Of a stretch of DNA of 18,961 nucleotides, positions 1 through 7,818 are shown piece by piece (within the stretch, counting starts at the first letter, position 1; every line of letters starts with the position of its first letter). The position numbers and the translations under genes were made by a program. The DNA is taken from the NCBI GenBank assembly GCA_016182225.1, contig JACOXV010000005.1:1-18961 (forward strand), written 5' to 3'. The DNA comes from Candidatus Levyibacteriota bacterium (GTDB lineage: Bacteria > Patescibacteriota > Microgenomatia > Levybacterales > UBA12049). The notes beneath the pieces were generated by a model. It was not told the DNA's origin, ran no database searches, and saw nothing but the letters and a program-made list of their open reading frames with translations.

Positions 1-1
1 A

Positions 2-85
2 GTTAGAAGACTTGAGCCTCATATTATCGAAAGACTTAGGGAAATGTTAAAAGTTATAGAACCTCAAGATACTCCCGGCAGTTGA
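2..85 (+). CDS. C-terminal end of an unidentified protein (partial)
   Basis: An open frame enters from the left edge and gives 27 residues ending ...IEPQDTPGS before TGA at 83-85. The visible part is charged and probably helical (repeated R, E and L). It is too short to assign a family. It lies on the same strand as the next gene, and the candidate promoter of that gene overlaps its stop codon, which supports a real gene end here. Function unknown. Confidence 0.45.
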   Translation, partial: VRRLEPHIIERLREMLKVIEPQDTPGS

Positions 86-109
86 TTTGCTAAGTCTTTT
101 TGTTAAACT
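82..109 (+). promoter_or_regulatory. Candidate promoter of the hydrolase gene
   Basis: TTGATT (82-87) and TAAACT (104-109) are 16 bp apart. TGT just before the -10 box makes it an extended -10. The expected start point is about 116, giving a leader of only about 5 nt before ATG 121. The match is moderate. Confidence 0.4.
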
Positions 110-120
110 AGTGTTGTTTT

Positions 121-807
121 ATGTTTAAAACCAAAGATTGGACGTTTGATTCTCTCTATGCAATCCGCGGTTTTGCAAAAATGTATTTTTATAGAAAGCC
201 ACCAAAGCACTATCTAGGATTCGTAAAAGATGGTAAATATCCGATTGTTATTATTCCAGGCTATCTTATGCGATGGGGATTTATGAAAAGTATTGCAGAT
301 AAGATTTCTTATCTTGGTCATCCCGTTTATGTTTTGCCACATTTGGGAAATAACGTGAATGATATTCCCACATCCGCAAAAATCGTTAATGAGCTTATTG
401 AGGAAAATAATCTAAAAAATATAATTATTGTTGCTCATAGTAAAGGCGGATTAATAGGTAAATACTTAATGATCAATCTTGATAGAAATAACAGAATAAC
501 AGGATTAGTTACGATTGGAACTCCACACATGGGTTCACATTTAGCCAATTATTTTAAATTTATTAAGTCAAATGAGTTTCATCCGGAACATGACATGATA
601 AAAGATTTGTCTGGGCATCCTGATATCAATAAAAAGATTATCACAGTAAGTCCGTCGTTTGATAATTTAGTTTGGCATGAGAAGAAAGGATCTTTAGATG
701 GTGCTTTGGAAAATATTCACGTTACAGTTTCTGGTCATCATAGAGTTGTGTTTGATAAAGAAGTGAAAGAAAAAGTAATTGCTTCAATTGAAAAGCTCTC
801 CGTCTAA
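121..807 (+). CDS. Lipase/esterase-like alpha/beta hydrolase
   Basis: 228 residues with an alpha/beta hydrolase layout. There is a first strand and oxyanion region IVIIPGY (42-48), a nucleophile elbow AHSKG (105-109) with the likely catalytic Ser107, and the lipase-type stretch TIGTPHMGSH (131-140). Asp181 in SFDNLV and His206 or His207 in SGHH are candidates for the rest of the triad. The elbow has Ala in place of the first Gly of GxSxG, as in Bacillus LipA-type lipases. There is no signal peptide, so the protein is probably cytoplasmic or membrane-associated. ATG 121 is preceded by a promoter-like element and no clear ribosome-binding site. The substrate may be a lipid ester or acyl chain but cannot be told from the sequence. 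It may form a short (+) group with the PEGA protein downstream, which has its own promoter. Fold assignment is confident, function is general. Confidence 0.8.
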   Translation: MFKTKDWTFDSLYAIRGFAKMYFYRKPPKHYLGFVKDGKYPIVIIPGYLMRWGFMKSIADKISYLGHPVYVLPHLGNNVNDIPTSAKIVNELIEENNLKNIIIVAHSKGGLIGKYLMINLDRNNRITGLVTIGTPHMGSHLANYFKFIKSNEFHPEHDMIKDLSGHPDINKKIITVSPSFDNLVWHEKKGSLDGALENIHVTVSGHHRVVFDKEVKEKVIASIEKLSV

Positions 808-837
808 GCCTTAAAAAGTTTCAAATAGTTTTTCATT

Positions 838-866
838 TTGATAGATAAATTATTATGTGGTATAGT
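838..866 (+). promoter_or_regulatory. Strong sigma70-type promoter of the PEGA/SH3 gene
   Basis: TTGATA (838-843), a 17-bp spacer and TATAGT (861-866) preceded by TGG, an extended -10. The predicted start point near 873 gives a leader of about 11 nt to ATG 884. Confidence 0.7.
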
Positions 867-883
867 AAATTTCTGTAGCCTAA

Positions 884-1714
884 ATGCGAAAGATAATTCT
901 TTTTGTTTTACCACTTATTCTTCTAACTGTACTTTTTTTAGTTCTAGTTCTTATTTTTAATAAAGATGGGGGAAAAGGTGCTCTTCAAGTGACTTCAAAT
1001 CCAGCAAGCAGAGTTTTTTTAGACGGAAGATTAGTTGGCCAGACTCCTTTATGTCTTTGTGAGCTACCGCAAATGCTTGAAGTCCGTGATTGGACGTTAA
1101 AACTAGAGCCAATCGATCCGAAATTTTCTTCTTTTGAACAAAAGATCAGAATAAATTCATCAGTTCTTACGGTTGTGGATAGGACGTTTGAGGATAGCGG
1201 TTCAAGCGGAAGTACAATCACTCTTACTGAAACAGGCGAAAAGCAGCCGGAACTTCTGATAGTCACAGTTCCAAATAAATCAGACGTATATCTGGATAGT
1301 AATCTTTCGGGTCAGACGCCAATTTCCGTGAAAGGCCTCACCGCTTCAGATCACGAGATTAAAATCTTAAAAGACGGATATAGAGAAAAAATTATAAAGG
1401 TGAGAACGGTCGAGGGCTACAAGCTCGAATCCATTGTTCATCTTGCTTTAAAGAAAGAAGGAGAGATAGCAAGCAAAGAGGCATCGACAAAAGATGAAGA
1501 GACAGAAGAAGATAAAAATAAAATAAAAATTCTCTCAACGCCCACAGGATTTTTAAGAGCTAGAGAGACTCCTTCTGTTTCCGCAGTCCAGGTAGGTCAA
1601 GTTAAGCCGGGCGAGACTTTTGATATAGAAGAAGAAACTGATGGATGGTATAAAATTAAACTCTCAACAGGAAAGTCGGGATGGATTAGTTCTCAGTATG
1701 CCCAAAAAGAATAA
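884..1714 (+). CDS. Membrane-anchored PEGA-domain protein with C-terminal SH3 domain
   Basis: 276 residues. An N-terminal hydrophobic segment (about 5-25) acts as a membrane anchor or uncleaved signal. It is followed by two PEGA-type repeats. The first is at about 35-100 (VTSNPASRVFLDGRLVGQTP) and the second at about 124-190 (VTVPNKSDVYLDSNLSGQTP). PEGA domains are small beta folds found in surface proteins. A charged, Glu/Lys-rich linker (191-212) leads to a bacterial SH3 domain (about 213-273) with LRARETPS and GWYKIKL...GWISSQY, a fold that often binds cell-wall material. The protein is therefore likely extracytoplasmic, tethered to the membrane and contacting the wall. It has its own promoter. 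It ends 1 bp before the convergent UbiA-family gene, with no visible terminator between them. Domain calls are firm, and the partner is unknown. Confidence 0.85.
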   Translation: MRKIILFVLPLILLTVLFLVLVLIFNKDGGKGALQVTSNPASRVFLDGRLVGQTPLCLCELPQMLEVRDWTLKLEPIDPKFSSFEQKIRINSSVLTVVDRTFEDSGSSGSTITLTETGEKQPELLIVTVPNKSDVYLDSNLSGQTPISVKGLTASDHEIKILKDGYREKIIKVRTVEGYKLESIVHLALKKEGEIASKEASTKDEETEEDKNKIKILSTPTGFLRARETPSVSAVQVGQVKPGETFDIEEETDGWYKIKLSTGKSGWISSQYAQKE

Positions 1715-1715
1715 T

Positions 1716-2651
1716 TTAGCCTCCTAAGACATAAATTATTGTTATTACCAGAATTCCCCAAACGAAAATAGTAAGTAGGAGAGGTTTATCTGAGAATAGA
1801 ACTTTTTCCGGACTTTCGCCCTCGTGTTTTTCATAAATGTCTTGAAGATATCGCATAAGTCCATATACGACGGGGATTATTGTTATCATCAGCCATTTTC
1901 TTTCGAAAAAGGCGGGAAAAAAATCAGGCAGGAGAACATCAAGTGATATTCCCCTAGGAGTTTCCAGAAAGGTGAATAGCGCATAAGAAATAAAAGTGCC
2001 GGTAGCAAAAATTGATGCATAAACATCGAGCAATCTGTCTGAATAGTGGGAAAGAGTTTTTCGAGTTGCCGCTATATCGCCTTTTCTTCCGGAGATAAGA
2101 GTTAACTCTGATCTTCTTTTTCCAATAGCGAGGAAGAGAGAAATTGAAATTGTAGTTAAAAGCATCCAAACCGAAATATGAAGCCCGGTTGCGAATTCAC
2201 CCGCATAGACTCTTAATATATAGCCTGCAGCAATCGCGAGAATATCTATAACGGTAATAGATTTAAGAAGGGTAGAGTAAAAGAATTGTAATAATAGATA
2301 GACTATTGCTACTAAGAAAAAGGTAGGAGTTACATAAAGAGATAGAAAGAGAGCGCCAGTGATAAGGATTATTGAGACTCCTCCGGCAAACACGGGTTTT
2401 ATTTCTCCGCTTGCGATTGGACGAAATCTTTTAAAAGGATGAAGCCTGTCATTTTTTACATCAAAAATATCATTTATAATGTAGCTTCCTGAAGATAATC
2501 CGCAAAAAACAAAAAATCCTAGTACGACTTTAGAAAGGAGAGGAATGTTAAAAAGTTCGCCAGTAAATACTATGGCTGCGAATATTGCGAAATTTTTAAC
2601 CCATTGTCTGGGTCTGAGAAGTCTAAGAAGATTGTACAGAGTTTTTACCAT
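1716..2651 (-). CDS. UbiA-family prenyltransferase, decaprenyl-phosphate phosphoribosyltransferase (DPPR synthase) type
   Basis: 311 residues from ATG 2651, with eight or nine hydrophobic segments. RPRQWVKN (13-20) near the N-terminus is typical of the DPPR synthase branch. The first aspartate motif N60-D61-xx-D64-xxx-D68-R69 is followed by HPFKRFRPIASG. The second region YSTLLKSITVIDILAIAAGY (125-144) carries Asp136, then LRVYAG and GKRRSEL (177-183). DPPR synthases move phosphoribose from PRPP onto polyprenyl phosphate on the cytoplasmic side, and in mycobacteria this feeds decaprenyl-phosphoryl-arabinose. A TTG at 2696 would add 15 residues, but ATG 2651 fits the family start. The frame overlaps the end of the WecA-like gene by 29 nt and is the last gene of the operon. 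Epimerase genes (DprE1/2) are not in the window, so the final sugar donor is unknown. Confidence 0.85.
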   Translation of the reverse strand: MVKTLYNLLRLLRPRQWVKNFAIFAAIVFTGELFNIPLLSKVVLGFFVFCGLSSGSYIINDIFDVKNDRLHPFKRFRPIASGEIKPVFAGGVSIILITGALFLSLYVTPTFFLVAIVYLLLQFFYSTLLKSITVIDILAIAAGYILRVYAGEFATGLHISVWMLLTTISISLFLAIGKRRSELTLISGRKGDIAATRKTLSHYSDRLLDVYASIFATGTFISYALFTFLETPRGISLDVLLPDFFPAFFERKWLMITIIPVVYGLMRYLQDIYEKHEGESPEKVLFSDKPLLLTIFVWGILVITIIYVLGG

Positions 2652-3717
2652 TTTTATATCGAAGGAGAAGATTAAGAAAAAGTATGGCTCCTCCAACTAG
2701 TATACCTACCATTATTATGGCAAATAATTTGCCTTTACTCGATAGGGTAAATGATAGCGCACCCAATATAGCAGATAGACTCCAATAAAACAACGCAATT
2801 CTTCTCTGTCCAAGTCCCAAAGAAAGTAAAAGATGATGAAGGTGTTTCTTATCATGCCAAAAAGGAGATTTGCCCGTAGAAATTCTTCGAGTTATTGTAA
2901 ATAGACCGTCGGCAAGCGGTACTCCCATGACAAGTATAGCAGTCGCTAATTTTGCGCTGGATAGCATAGAAACAACACTTAGTAATAGATAAATTGCTGT
3001 AGCACTATATCCGGGAAAAATCTTTGCGGGATGAAAATTAAATATTAAAAAACCTAAAGCCGATCCTGCAAGGATGAAAGACAACGATGCGCTTATAACA
3101 CTTGCCTCATCATTTAATGGAAATCTTAGACTAAGAATCCCAATAACTATGGCAGATATTGCCACAATTCCGGGCATCTGTCCGTCTACCCCCTTGCTCC
3201 AATTAAGCATATTCATAACCCAAATAATCCAGATTACCGCGATCAAATCGGAAAGAACTATTTTTCCCTGAATTCCCAGGACATCAAATGGCAGAAAAAT
3301 TTCATTTAGATGTAAAATCCCTCCCAAAGGATTAGTAATATAAGGAACGCTTATTCCGGCGCTCACAACGATTACAGCACAAAGGATATTTATTAAAAAT
3401 CTTTTATATGGGGAAATATCATATTTGTCATCCAGTATTCCTGCAATAAGAGCTATCCCTGCGGCTAAAAGAACTAGAATCACAGTATTAGTCAAAGGTA
3501 AAAAAATTATTGATGCAACCAAAACTCCCAAAAAAAGAGGTATTCCTCCGCCTCTAGGAATTGGAATTTTATGAATTATTCCAGGATGTTTTCTTTTTGG
3601 GTCATCGACTATTTTTAATTTTTTAAAAAAATAAATAGCAACAGGAGTGAATAAAGTCGTGGCAATAAATGCCACTAAAAATGGAAGAAAAATAGAGCTT
3701 ACGTTAAACATTTCCAT
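2623..3717 (-). CDS. WecA/TagO/MraY-family polyprenyl-phosphate sugar-1-phosphate transferase, divergent active site
   Basis: 364 residues, about ten or eleven membrane segments. Family landmarks are DDPKRKHPGIIHKIPIPRGG (38-57), the Mg-binding DDKYD (96-100), RRISTGKSPF (277-286) and the HxHH motif H292-L-H294-H295. Such enzymes start glycan assembly by moving a sugar-1-phosphate from a UDP-sugar to polyprenyl phosphate. Two conserved spots differ. The usual NxxDGxDG loop reads N172-W-S-K175-G-V-D178-G, with Lys for the first Asp. The usual GDxGS loop reads FPGYSAT (234-240), with Tyr236 for Asp. These look like subgroup features and not damage, since the reading frame and the other motifs are intact. 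It lies 5 nt after the 117-residue gene and overlaps the UbiA-family gene. ATG 3711 is an alternative start two codons inside. Substrate uncertain. Confidence 0.85.
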   Translation of the reverse strand: MEMFNVSSIFLPFLVAFIATTLFTPVAIYFFKKLKIVDDPKRKHPGIIHKIPIPRGGGIPLFLGVLVASIIFLPLTNTVILVLLAAGIALIAGILDDKYDISPYKRFLINILCAVIVVSAGISVPYITNPLGGILHLNEIFLPFDVLGIQGKIVLSDLIAVIWIIWVMNMLNWSKGVDGQMPGIVAISAIVIGILSLRFPLNDEASVISASLSFILAGSALGFLIFNFHPAKIFPGYSATAIYLLLSVVSMLSSAKLATAILVMGVPLADGLFTITRRISTGKSPFWHDKKHLHHLLLSLGLGQRRIALFYWSLSAILGALSFTLSSKGKLFAIIMVGILVGGAILFLNLLLRYKNGKNSVQSS

Positions 3718-3722
3718 TTATT

Positions 3723-4076
3723 TTAGCTAATCAACTGAATAGTTCTTACTATAAATAGAAAAGCGAGAAAGGAAACAACAAAACTTGTAACAGCAAACAT
3801 TCTGGAGACCAGAGGAGTTTTATTATAGCTAATTGCAGAAAGTAGGATATTCACAAGAAAAATTATAAAAACTGCCAGCAATGGAAGAAAAATTCCCCAG
3901 CTTTCACTTAATCTTCTCTCTCCCCACGGCAGTTGATTGAATAAAGGAATCAGAGACGGAATTTCTCTATATTTAAAAAAAATATAGGAAAGAGTTAAAA
4001 ACATTAATACAAAAGTTGCAATAATAAACCTTGAGATAAGTCTGTCTTTTTGTAAATTTTCAATTCGTTTTTTCAT
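3723..4076 (-). CDS. Small three-span membrane protein, unknown function
   Basis: 117 residues. A basic N-terminus is followed by three hydrophobic segments at about 15-34, 61-82 and 92-114. The loop between the first two contains YREIPSLIPLFNQLPWGERR, a Pro-rich stretch that recalls the small DUF1648-like proteins of CPR genomes, although that resemblance is weak and from memory. It overlaps the preceding glycosyltransferase gene by 17 nt and is followed 5 nt later by the WecA-like gene, so it is part of the same operon and may assist the envelope glycan enzymes. No catalytic motif is visible. Real gene likely, function unknown. Confidence 0.7.
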   Translation of the reverse strand: MKKRIENLQKDRLISRFIIATFVLMFLTLSYIFFKYREIPSLIPLFNQLPWGERRLSESWGIFLPLLAVFIIFLVNILLSAISYNKTPLVSRMFAVTSFVVSFLAFLFIVRTIQLIS

Positions 4077-5520
4077 ATATTTGTGCTCCCATTATATCTA
4101 TTTTATGAGAATACTCAGCTAAAGAAAATGGATAGGCTCTATCGTTGGGCATAATAACAATTAATTTTGGATTCTTCTTATCCAGATAATCTTTTGTATT
4201 CTTTAGTCCGTCTTCATAGGACGTAATATGGTATATGACCGAATATGTTCCGGGAGGAGTCTTGCCGGCCAGTTTATAAGTTTGCGGGTTGTTGCCCCAA
4301 ATAAAAATATTATCTTCCTCATTTGTATTTTCTTTTATGTAGAGCGCAATTTCATAATCTCTTGGTGTATTTCGGTCGAAAAAAGATCTGTACGCATTAA
4401 CGTCTTTTCTATTAGATAAAAAATCCAGGAAATTTTTATAATATAGGGCGTTTTTTGGATACAAATCAAAATACGAAAGAAGTATTACTAGAGTCGAGAA
4501 AAGTATTATCAGAAATTTTACCCTGATATTTTTTTCTTTCAAAATTATTCCCAGCATTAAAAAAAAGCTTGGAATCAAGAGTAATAAGTAATGAATGTAA
4601 GGCCGATGAGAAAAAAATACATTAAATACTGAAAAAAGAAACCATATTAAGACAAAAAGATATTCTTTTTTAAACGATAACCTGTGGACATAAGTAATCA
4701 AAAGAGCAACGGATATGATAATTAATTTTATTATTAAAAGACCCTGAGGAATAAAAAATTGATTTTTATAATTTACGTAGGAAAAATTCTCCAGCAGAAC
4801 AGCTCTTGAATAATTATGGAGATTATTGTCGAGGAAAAAATAGATTGATACGAGAAAGATAGGAATTAAAAATACTATACCGAAAATAAATGCATTTCTT
4901 AGTTTAGGAAAAATACTTTTTCTGTCAAGATCCTTTAAGGAAACAATATAGAGTAGAAAAAAAAGAAAAGCTAGTGCATCAAAAGCAGCGACAATTTTAA
5001 ATAAAAATGCAATTCCGAGAAGAAGGCCTGCTGTAAAAAGGAACTTTTTATTGTCTTCTTGGATAAATCTTGTGAACAAAAATCCAGCAATGGTTATGGG
5101 AAGAAGCATAAAATTTTCTGTATTTGCTATATTACCTTCTAAAACCGGAGTCGATAGATAAAGCACAAAAAGAGAGGTAATGACGAAAGAAATTTTCTCA
5201 CCAACAATTTTTTTTGCCAACAAAAAATAAAATATCGTAGTCAATATTCCAAAAATTAGAGAGATTGCTCTAATAATTTGTTGATCACCATCAAAGAGAT
5301 AATAGATAACAAACAATAGAGGTGGTTTATTGTCCCAGGCGTTTACGTACATTTCTCCTCCTCTTCGAAGTACTGTGCCTATTACTTGATATATTCCTTC
5401 ATCGCCATACCAATATGGTTCAAAAAGTGAAGGAAGTCTTAGAAGAAAAAAAATAAAAGATGTAAAAAGAAGGAACCAAAAAACTTTACTTTTTTCAATT
5501 CTTTCAATAAGGGAGCTCAT
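4060..5520 (-). CDS. GT39/ArnT-like integral membrane glycosyltransferase (GT-C fold)
   Basis: 486 residues, more than ten hydrophobic segments. The first extracytoplasmic loop carries the GT-C hallmark YGDEGIYQ (38-45, with acidic Asp40-Glu41) and NAWDNKPPLLFV (60-71), as in PMT/ArnT/GT39 enzymes. These take sugars from a polyprenyl-phosphate carrier and add them to lipid, protein or glycan on the outer face of the membrane. The C-terminal soluble part (about 385-486) has NIFIWGNNPQTYKLAGKTPP, a common end in this group. The ATG overlaps the GT2 stop by 4 nt (5517-5520), typical of translational coupling. In this operon the neighbouring UbiA-family and WecA-like proteins could provide the lipid carrier. 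Acceptor unknown. Confidence 0.85.
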   Translation of the reverse strand: MSSLIERIEKSKVFWFLLFTSFIFFLLRLPSLFEPYWYGDEGIYQVIGTVLRRGGEMYVNAWDNKPPLLFVIYYLFDGDQQIIRAISLIFGILTTIFYFLLAKKIVGEKISFVITSLFVLYLSTPVLEGNIANTENFMLLPITIAGFLFTRFIQEDNKKFLFTAGLLLGIAFLFKIVAAFDALAFLFFLLYIVSLKDLDRKSIFPKLRNAFIFGIVFLIPIFLVSIYFFLDNNLHNYSRAVLLENFSYVNYKNQFFIPQGLLIIKLIIISVALLITYVHRLSFKKEYLFVLIWFLFSVFNVFFSHRPYIHYLLLLIPSFFLMLGIILKEKNIRVKFLIILFSTLVILLSYFDLYPKNALYYKNFLDFLSNRKDVNAYRSFFDRNTPRDYEIALYIKENTNEEDNIFIWGNNPQTYKLAGKTPPGTYSVIYHITSYEDGLKNTKDYLDKKNPKLIVIMPNDRAYPFSLAEYSHKIDIMGAQIYEKTN

Positions 5521-7010
5521 AATTTCTCTGTCACCTTATACTCCATTTTTTTGCCCAGCATAATTTGCGTATGAGAAATGATCGCCGGAAGCGCATTGAG
5601 AAAAAATCCGACTATCGGCATCAAAACAAATTCCAGAGGGAAAAGTACCTCTCTAACTTTTGAACTGGATAAATTTTTCGGCCTATTACGATAGTCGATT
5701 ACCACCATAATTATGAGAGCAACTATTGTTGATGAAAGAATAAAACGTGCCAGCACCGGTAAAGTATATCCAAGTGCAGTTCTTCCAAAATCAGGATTTA
5801 TTAAAGTAATTAAGTTTGCAAAAATAGTAAGGACGAACCAATTGACCGGCCACAAAAAATGATCAAGCAATACATGTATTAGGACTTTTGTTTTTTTAAT
5901 AAATGGAACATTTGGAACTGTAAACCACCACTTAATAAATAGCGGGTCATCGGATACCCCGTATGACCACCGTCTTACTTGATGGTATTTAGTTTTCAGA
6001 CTTCTTATGTAAGTGGTGGAAAGAGGTGAGTCAAGTGAAGTTCGTAAGAATATTGGATTTGCTTTAACATCTCCTCCTAATTTATAAAAAGCCTTAAAGA
6101 AAATTCTATAATCTTCGGGAATAACGTCTGTGTCCCAGAACCCGATCCTTTGAAGAAGTTTGAAAGAAAGAGAATAGGTAGATGTAGCTATTAGACGGTC
6201 TCCCTGAACTAATAGTCCAGTTCTCCAAAGACTTGAGAAAAATGAAAAAATTCTATTTGGAGCAGGAACTGTCCAGAAATTATTATGATCTACTGTCGCA
6301 GATTGCCAGAAGTTATTGTGTCTTTTATTATCTTTTAAAAAACTATATGTGAGATATGAAAGATATTGAGAATCAAAGCAGGTATCAGCATCAGCAGTAG
6401 TCACTGTTACAAAATCTATATCTAGCGGACCATTTTTTATGATTTTTTTATAAATCCATTTTCCGGCATACGCTTCGTTTGAAGACTTTCCTTTTACTTC
6501 GCCTAAGATATCAGGATGAAAAGTAGCATAGATTCCTCCAAATACTCCCTTAAATTCAGAGAGTAATCTATTGGCTTTTTGATGTCTATCTTTCTCTCTT
6601 TTTTCCATAGCCAATACCACATGGACTCTTTTAAGAGGGAATGTTTGATCTTTTATGGTATTTATAAGTCTTGCCAATTTTTCTACATTTTCTTGATAGT
6701 TGGGGATTATGACAATGTGGTGGAGCTTTGAAAAATTACCCAAGCTATTGGATTTCTCAAGCCAATTCTTTCTTTCTGCTCTTCTAATTTGTTGAGAAGC
6801 AATATAGGAAGTTATTACGAGCCAGAAAGATCGATAAAACCAATATACGTCAAACATTAGAATGAAGTAGGCAACTATATAAGGGAAGAAAATTGATCCC
6901 CAGAACGGGAAAAAAATTAAAAACCATGAAACAGACCCGGGTAACATTTCAAGCATTCTTTTAGTTTTTATGGGATACCTTGTAAAAATTTTATCGAAGA
7001 ATTTAGTCAT
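5517..7010 (-). CDS. Membrane-embedded GT2 glycosyltransferase, cellulose/hyaluronan synthase-like
   Basis: 497 residues. Two membrane spans near the N-terminus (about 28-70) precede a cytoplasmic GT-A domain (about 95-350), followed by C-terminal spans (about 370-480). The catalytic pattern of processive GT2 enzymes is complete: a first strand IVIIPNYQE (99-107), DAD (207-209) for metal and UDP, the base motif PED (298-300), and QVRRW (344-348) for the acceptor channel. The protein probably polymerises or transfers a nucleotide sugar while threading the product through the membrane. The gene overlaps tatD by 8 nt and the GT39 gene by 4 nt. There is no PilZ domain or other regulatory part. 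Which sugar it uses cannot be read from the sequence. Confidence 0.88.
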   Translation of the reverse strand: MTKFFDKIFTRYPIKTKRMLEMLPGSVSWFLIFFPFWGSIFFPYIVAYFILMFDVYWFYRSFWLVITSYIASQQIRRAERKNWLEKSNSLGNFSKLHHIVIIPNYQENVEKLARLINTIKDQTFPLKRVHVVLAMEKREKDRHQKANRLLSEFKGVFGGIYATFHPDILGEVKGKSSNEAYAGKWIYKKIIKNGPLDIDFVTVTTADADTCFDSQYLSYLTYSFLKDNKRHNNFWQSATVDHNNFWTVPAPNRIFSFFSSLWRTGLLVQGDRLIATSTYSLSFKLLQRIGFWDTDVIPEDYRIFFKAFYKLGGDVKANPIFLRTSLDSPLSTTYIRSLKTKYHQVRRWSYGVSDDPLFIKWWFTVPNVPFIKKTKVLIHVLLDHFLWPVNWFVLTIFANLITLINPDFGRTALGYTLPVLARFILSSTIVALIIMVVIDYRNRPKNLSSSKVREVLFPLEFVLMPIVGFFLNALPAIISHTQIMLGKKMEYKVTEKL

Positions 7011-7818
7011 GGTTTAATTTTAAGTCAAAAACAGCCTCAGAATTTTTCATTGTCTGTTCTGCAAATGAGGCATATGGAATTTTCTTTAATTTGGCTATAA
7101 AACTGCCTGTAATTATAGCATAGGAGGGAACGTTTCGACTACCGCGATGAGGCAGTGGGGTAAGAAAAGGGGCATCTGTTTCTACAACAATTCTATCAAG
7201 TGGTGTATATTCAGCAAGATCAGAAAGGGAAGTATCTTCACCCGGAGCCATTCCATCGTAGGTAATATTTCCATCAAAGCCAACATAAAACCCTAGTTCA
7301 AGTACTTTTTTTAGTATTTTCCGGCTTCCGGCAAAGCAATGAAACATTCCGGGTATTTCCTGAAGATTATTTTTGTATTCGTTTAGTATTTCAAGGATAT
7401 CCGACCCTGCTTGTCTATTGTGTATTTGTAATGGCAAACCAAGCTTTATCGATAATTCAACTTGTTTTATAAATGTTTCTTTTTGAAGCTTCGGATCCAC
7501 AATTCCGTTAGATTTATAAGAAAAGTAATCAAGTCCAATTTCCCCTATGGCAACTACTTTTTCTTTTTTTGCTAATTCCTCAAGTATTTGAAGCCAATTT
7601 TCTTCAAGTTCAAGCTTATCTGAATGATGTGGATGGACTCCGACAATCGCCCACATATTCTCATGTTTCTCAATAAGATCTACGGCTTTTTGACTTGAGT
7701 CGATTTTTGTCCCAACGTTTATAATTCCTTTTATGCCTTTATCAAAAGCTCTTTTTATTACTTCATCTACGTCCTTATCAAAAGCATGAAAGTTAAGATG
7801 ACAATGAACGTCAATCAT
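7003..7818 (-). CDS. TatD-family metal-dependent deoxyribonuclease/hydrolase
   Basis: 271 residues from ATG 7818, a TIM-barrel amidohydrolase-like protein of normal TatD length. The metal ligands are all present: H5 and H7 in DVHCHLNF, E93 in GEIGLDY, H133 in QIHNR, H160 in MFHCFAG and D215 in ETDAPFLTPLP. Members act as 3'-5' exonucleases or DNases in the cytoplasm. The frame is open for 27 codons upstream, but that extension overlaps the previous gene in another frame. The ATG at 7818 shares ATGA with the previous stop, so it is the better start. Its place within an envelope glycan operon may be plain co-transcription. Family call is firm, substrate is not. Confidence 0.93.
   Translation of the reverse strand: MIDVHCHLNFHAFDKDVDEVIKRAFDKGIKGIINVGTKIDSSQKAVDLIEKHENMWAIVGVHPHHSDKLELEENWLQILEELAKKEKVVAIGEIGLDYFSYKSNGIVDPKLQKETFIKQVELSIKLGLPLQIHNRQAGSDILEILNEYKNNLQEIPGMFHCFAGSRKILKKVLELGFYVGFDGNITYDGMAPGEDTSLSDLAEYTPLDRIVVETDAPFLTPLPHRGSRNVPSYAIITGSFIAKLKKIPYASFAEQTMKNSEAVFDLKLNHD

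Noticed and set aside
2652..2696. TTG start adding 15 residues to the UbiA-family protein
   Set aside because: It would overlap the WecA-like gene by 74 nt. ATG 2651 gives the normal start just ahead of RPRQWVKN.
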